A DNA stretch of 64,000 nt, from positions 15,924,713 to 15,988,712 of the forward strand of contig JABACO010000002.1 in the NCBI GenBank assembly GCA_013339895.1, written 5' to 3'. Both the position numbers and the translations under genes were made by a program. This document shows, piece by piece, positions 45,781 through 64,000 of this stretch; within the stretch, counting starts at the first letter, position 1, and the number at the start of each line of letters is the position of its first letter. The notes beneath the pieces are model-generated. The model searched no databases. It saw only the letters and a list, made by a program, of their open reading frames with translations, and was not told where the DNA came from. The DNA is from Ephydatia muelleri. Taxonomy: Eukaryota > Porifera > Demospongiae > Spongillida > Spongillidae.

Positions 45781-46299
45781 TTAACTCTTTGAACGCCAAG
45801 TGCATATACACATACATGTGAGATTTATCTGCCTCACCTCACCATTCATGCAGTGTTGTGTGTTATGTTGTATCGATCAAAATTGCTTTGAATACCGTTG
45901 TTGATGCTGACATGCATGTAACCCCATAGTCATACAAATGTGGTCCTGGTGTAAGCACATTTTGTGTGTTCATTATAACCCACTGCACCTTTTGTTGCAA
46001 CAACCCATAATACGAACTGGCAAACGGTTGGTGGGGGGGAGGGGGGGGCATTCTAGTATTGTAGTGATGCATTAGTGAAGTCATCTGAATAATGGGGTTC
46101 TTTAGCTAGTATGAGAGAAAACATAATTACCTTGTACATGTATGTACTTATAAGGTTACAAGTGCAGCAAGCATATGCATGCATCATAAAGTTGTGACTG
46201 ATCAACACATTTTTGCACGCAATATCTAAATCATGCATGAATGGAGTAATGGTTGTGTGTGCATGCATGCATATATGCACATGGCGTTCAAAGAGTTAA
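45781..46299. mobile_element. TTAA-flanked MITE (about 519 bp)
   Basis: Both ends carry TTAACTCTTTGAACGCCA in inverted orientation (45781-45798 and 46282-46299), with further similarity inward (GTGCATATA). The TTAA termini fit piggyBac- or Kolobok-type mobility. No coding potential was seen. Confidence 0.82.
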
Positions 46300-47355
46300 A
46301 ATGCCAGTCATCGTGCTTTAAAAATGGTTCGACAGTTCACATTTGACACTTTGCCAAAAACAAAAGAAGTCTTGTTGTCAGTTCATAAAAGGTTCAGGCT
46401 GTTGGTGGCGATACGTGCCAGGTTACAATGGACACACACAATGGGAGTACACCCCCCATGATTTCAAACACCTTCATGACTACAGCATCTACACGGGTTA
46501 CATCCATGTCAGTATTGCACTTGCAGGCAAGTACAATAGGTATTCAAAGTGATTTAACACAACACACAGCACTGCATGCACGAATGGTGACACAGATCAA
46601 GTAATTATGGCCTTGTGAGACGTGGAAAGAATATTCGTTTCACCAAATGATATAAATCAGTACTATTTGGTGGCAGTGACTAGCATGACATATGACAGTG
46701 TGTTGCTTTTAAGCTCTCCCCCCCCCCCCCCCCCCCCCCCGTACCCCTGGACAGGACAACTCCTCCCGCCCCCACACCCCGCCCCCAAACCCCACCTATG
46801 ACATAACAAATAGAATACTTGCTATATTACTTGATAATGTACGACAACTTTCAAGTATACTTTGCAACATAGAAGGATTTACATTAACGAGACAATGCAC
46901 ATTAACCACACAATTCAAGTTTCAATGGACTTATAATATCAAATATAATATCAAATGCATTCCATAGTGGACTTATTAGAAATGTTTATTATAATTACTT
47001 ATTAAATAATATTCAGCCCATTTGTCCATTGATTCAGTTGCATAACGAGGCTTACCACACTTTGTAACTCACAAGAGGGACCAAACCTACTCCGTGCAGT
47101 TTTGCAAGCGAGACAGCTTGTTGCTAATCCCTATGCTGCAGAAAGAAGTTAGCCTGTGTATCAGAGGGTTGCGCACCAAACGGAGAAGTGGATTGGGTCT
47201 TGATGATGGTGGTCGTGTGTAAAAACGCACAAATCTAGTGTCGTTCCTTGCAATGCAGTGTCGTAGCGACCGGTGACGCAACGCTGCAGACTGGCGGGTC
47301 TGCAAACGAGGCTCTGTTCTATCACGTGAGAACCACGTGGGAATTTTGATATTAA
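46300..47355. other. No gene recognised; upstream region of SDAD1
   Basis: A short open frame (46343-46552) has no recognisable domain. A poly-C run of about 20 lies at 46721-46740, followed by C-rich sequence. The last 200 bp before 47356 should contain the SDAD1 promoter and 5' leader; no TATA box is evident. Confidence 0.4.
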
Positions 47356-63396
<16,041 letters not shown>

Positions 63397-63620
63397 GTAT
63401 GTCTGCCTTCGTATGTGTTTCAGGAGGGGAGGGGGGGTATGTGTAATGGCAGTGGTGTGTTCATATTTCAGTGATATTATGACATTCCCTGCATAACATA
63501 ACCCCAAGGCAAGGCAAGGCGTCCCCACCTGTATCTATATATTCACTGCCTAATGATGTCACGCATTATTTCACCATCACGCTGTATTCTTGCAAGCTCT
63601 CTTTCTAAAATTAGCAATTG

Positions 63621-63652
<32 letters not shown>

Positions 63653-64000
63653 GGCATCTTCCCCCCCTCCCCCTCCCCCTCCATACATCTCCATTTCGGG
63701 CACATAGTTGATACTTCACAATGTGGAATGTGTTTGCAGGAGAGCTTGCTCCTCAGGTTTTATGTTGATGTGTTCAGTAAACAATGGGGGGAAGGGGAGG
63801 GTCCCGTTGGCATGTAAACATCGACGTTATGGGTTGTGACTTTTAGGAAATTTCCAAGGAAGAGGTGGTATATTTGCGTGTGAGAATTTGAAGGGAGATG
63901 CATGCCGTATCAAGGGATGTGTCTGTGTGCGTGTGTATCTGTGTCTTGTCACAGATTGTTGTCAGATGTAGCACATACACACCTTACACAATGTCACATG
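63397..64000. other. SDAD1 intron 20 (start), poly-G run
   Basis: Donor GTATGT follows exon 20. A poly-G run of about 31 lies at 63621-63651, then CCCTCC blocks. I found no further exon matching the SDA1 C-terminus before the window ends. Confidence 0.6.

Noticed and set aside
46343-46552. 70-codon frame considered as an exon upstream of SDAD1
   Set aside because: No domain, no clear splice sites, and SDAD1 already starts with its conserved N-terminus at 47356.

Overview
The window is animal nuclear DNA. It has spliced genes with GT..AG introns, some only about 50 nt long. It carries many metazoan transposon families, Death-domain-like and PDZ-domain exons, a 7TM receptor and a near-complete SDA1 (SDAD1) gene. 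The mix of compact intron-poor genes, a receptor of no class I recognise and dense transposon relics suggests a non-bilaterian animal, perhaps a demosponge. That placement is inference; there is no rRNA or mitochondrial marker.

Layout. 1-2.24 kb: 5' half of a well-preserved Ty3/Gypsy element (-), with LTR, primer-binding site, gag and overlapping pol. 2.25-5.0 kb: decayed CACTA (tnp2) transposase (+) and the 3' end of a spliced acidic gene (-). 6.4-8.2 kb: hAT transposase relic (-). 10.2-11 kb: Death-domain-like exons (-). 11.8-12.6 kb: intron-containing GIN/Ginger-type integrase relic (-). 13.8-15.0 kb: single-exon alpha/beta-hydrolase (-) whose nucleophile position is alanine. 16.3-19.1 kb (+) and 27.3-30.5 kb (-): two convergent paralogues of a two-exon gene with a MACPF-like N-terminal region and a second C-terminal domain. 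Between them lie a broken Gypsy element split by a MITE, and a LINE split by a hairpin MITE and a TTAA-flanked element. 30.6-31.7 kb: tandem array interrupted by a 790-bp element with 100-bp terminal inverted repeats, a 9-bp target duplication and a RecQ-like helicase fragment (Pack-MULE-like). 32.3-39.7 and 43.7-45.5 kb: about fifteen fragments, on both strands, of one non-LTR family with a CCHC motif and a restriction-like endonuclease, separated by (TAA)n tracts. 40.2-41.2 kb: PDZ-type exons. 42.3-43.3 kb: 7TM receptor (-). 45.6-46.3 kb: TTAA-flanked MITEs. 47.36-63.4 kb: SDAD1 in 20 recognisable exons (+), running off the right edge, with introns filled by minisatellites, (GT)n and homopolymers.

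How the parts work together. Only SDAD1 (60S ribosome biogenesis), the receptor, the hydrolase-like gene, the paralogous pair and perhaps the Death and PDZ genes look like host functions. They share no pathway. The dominant process is layered transposition: MITEs inside Gypsy and LINE copies, an element inside a minisatellite, and non-LTR fragments piled in their own microsatellite-like targets.
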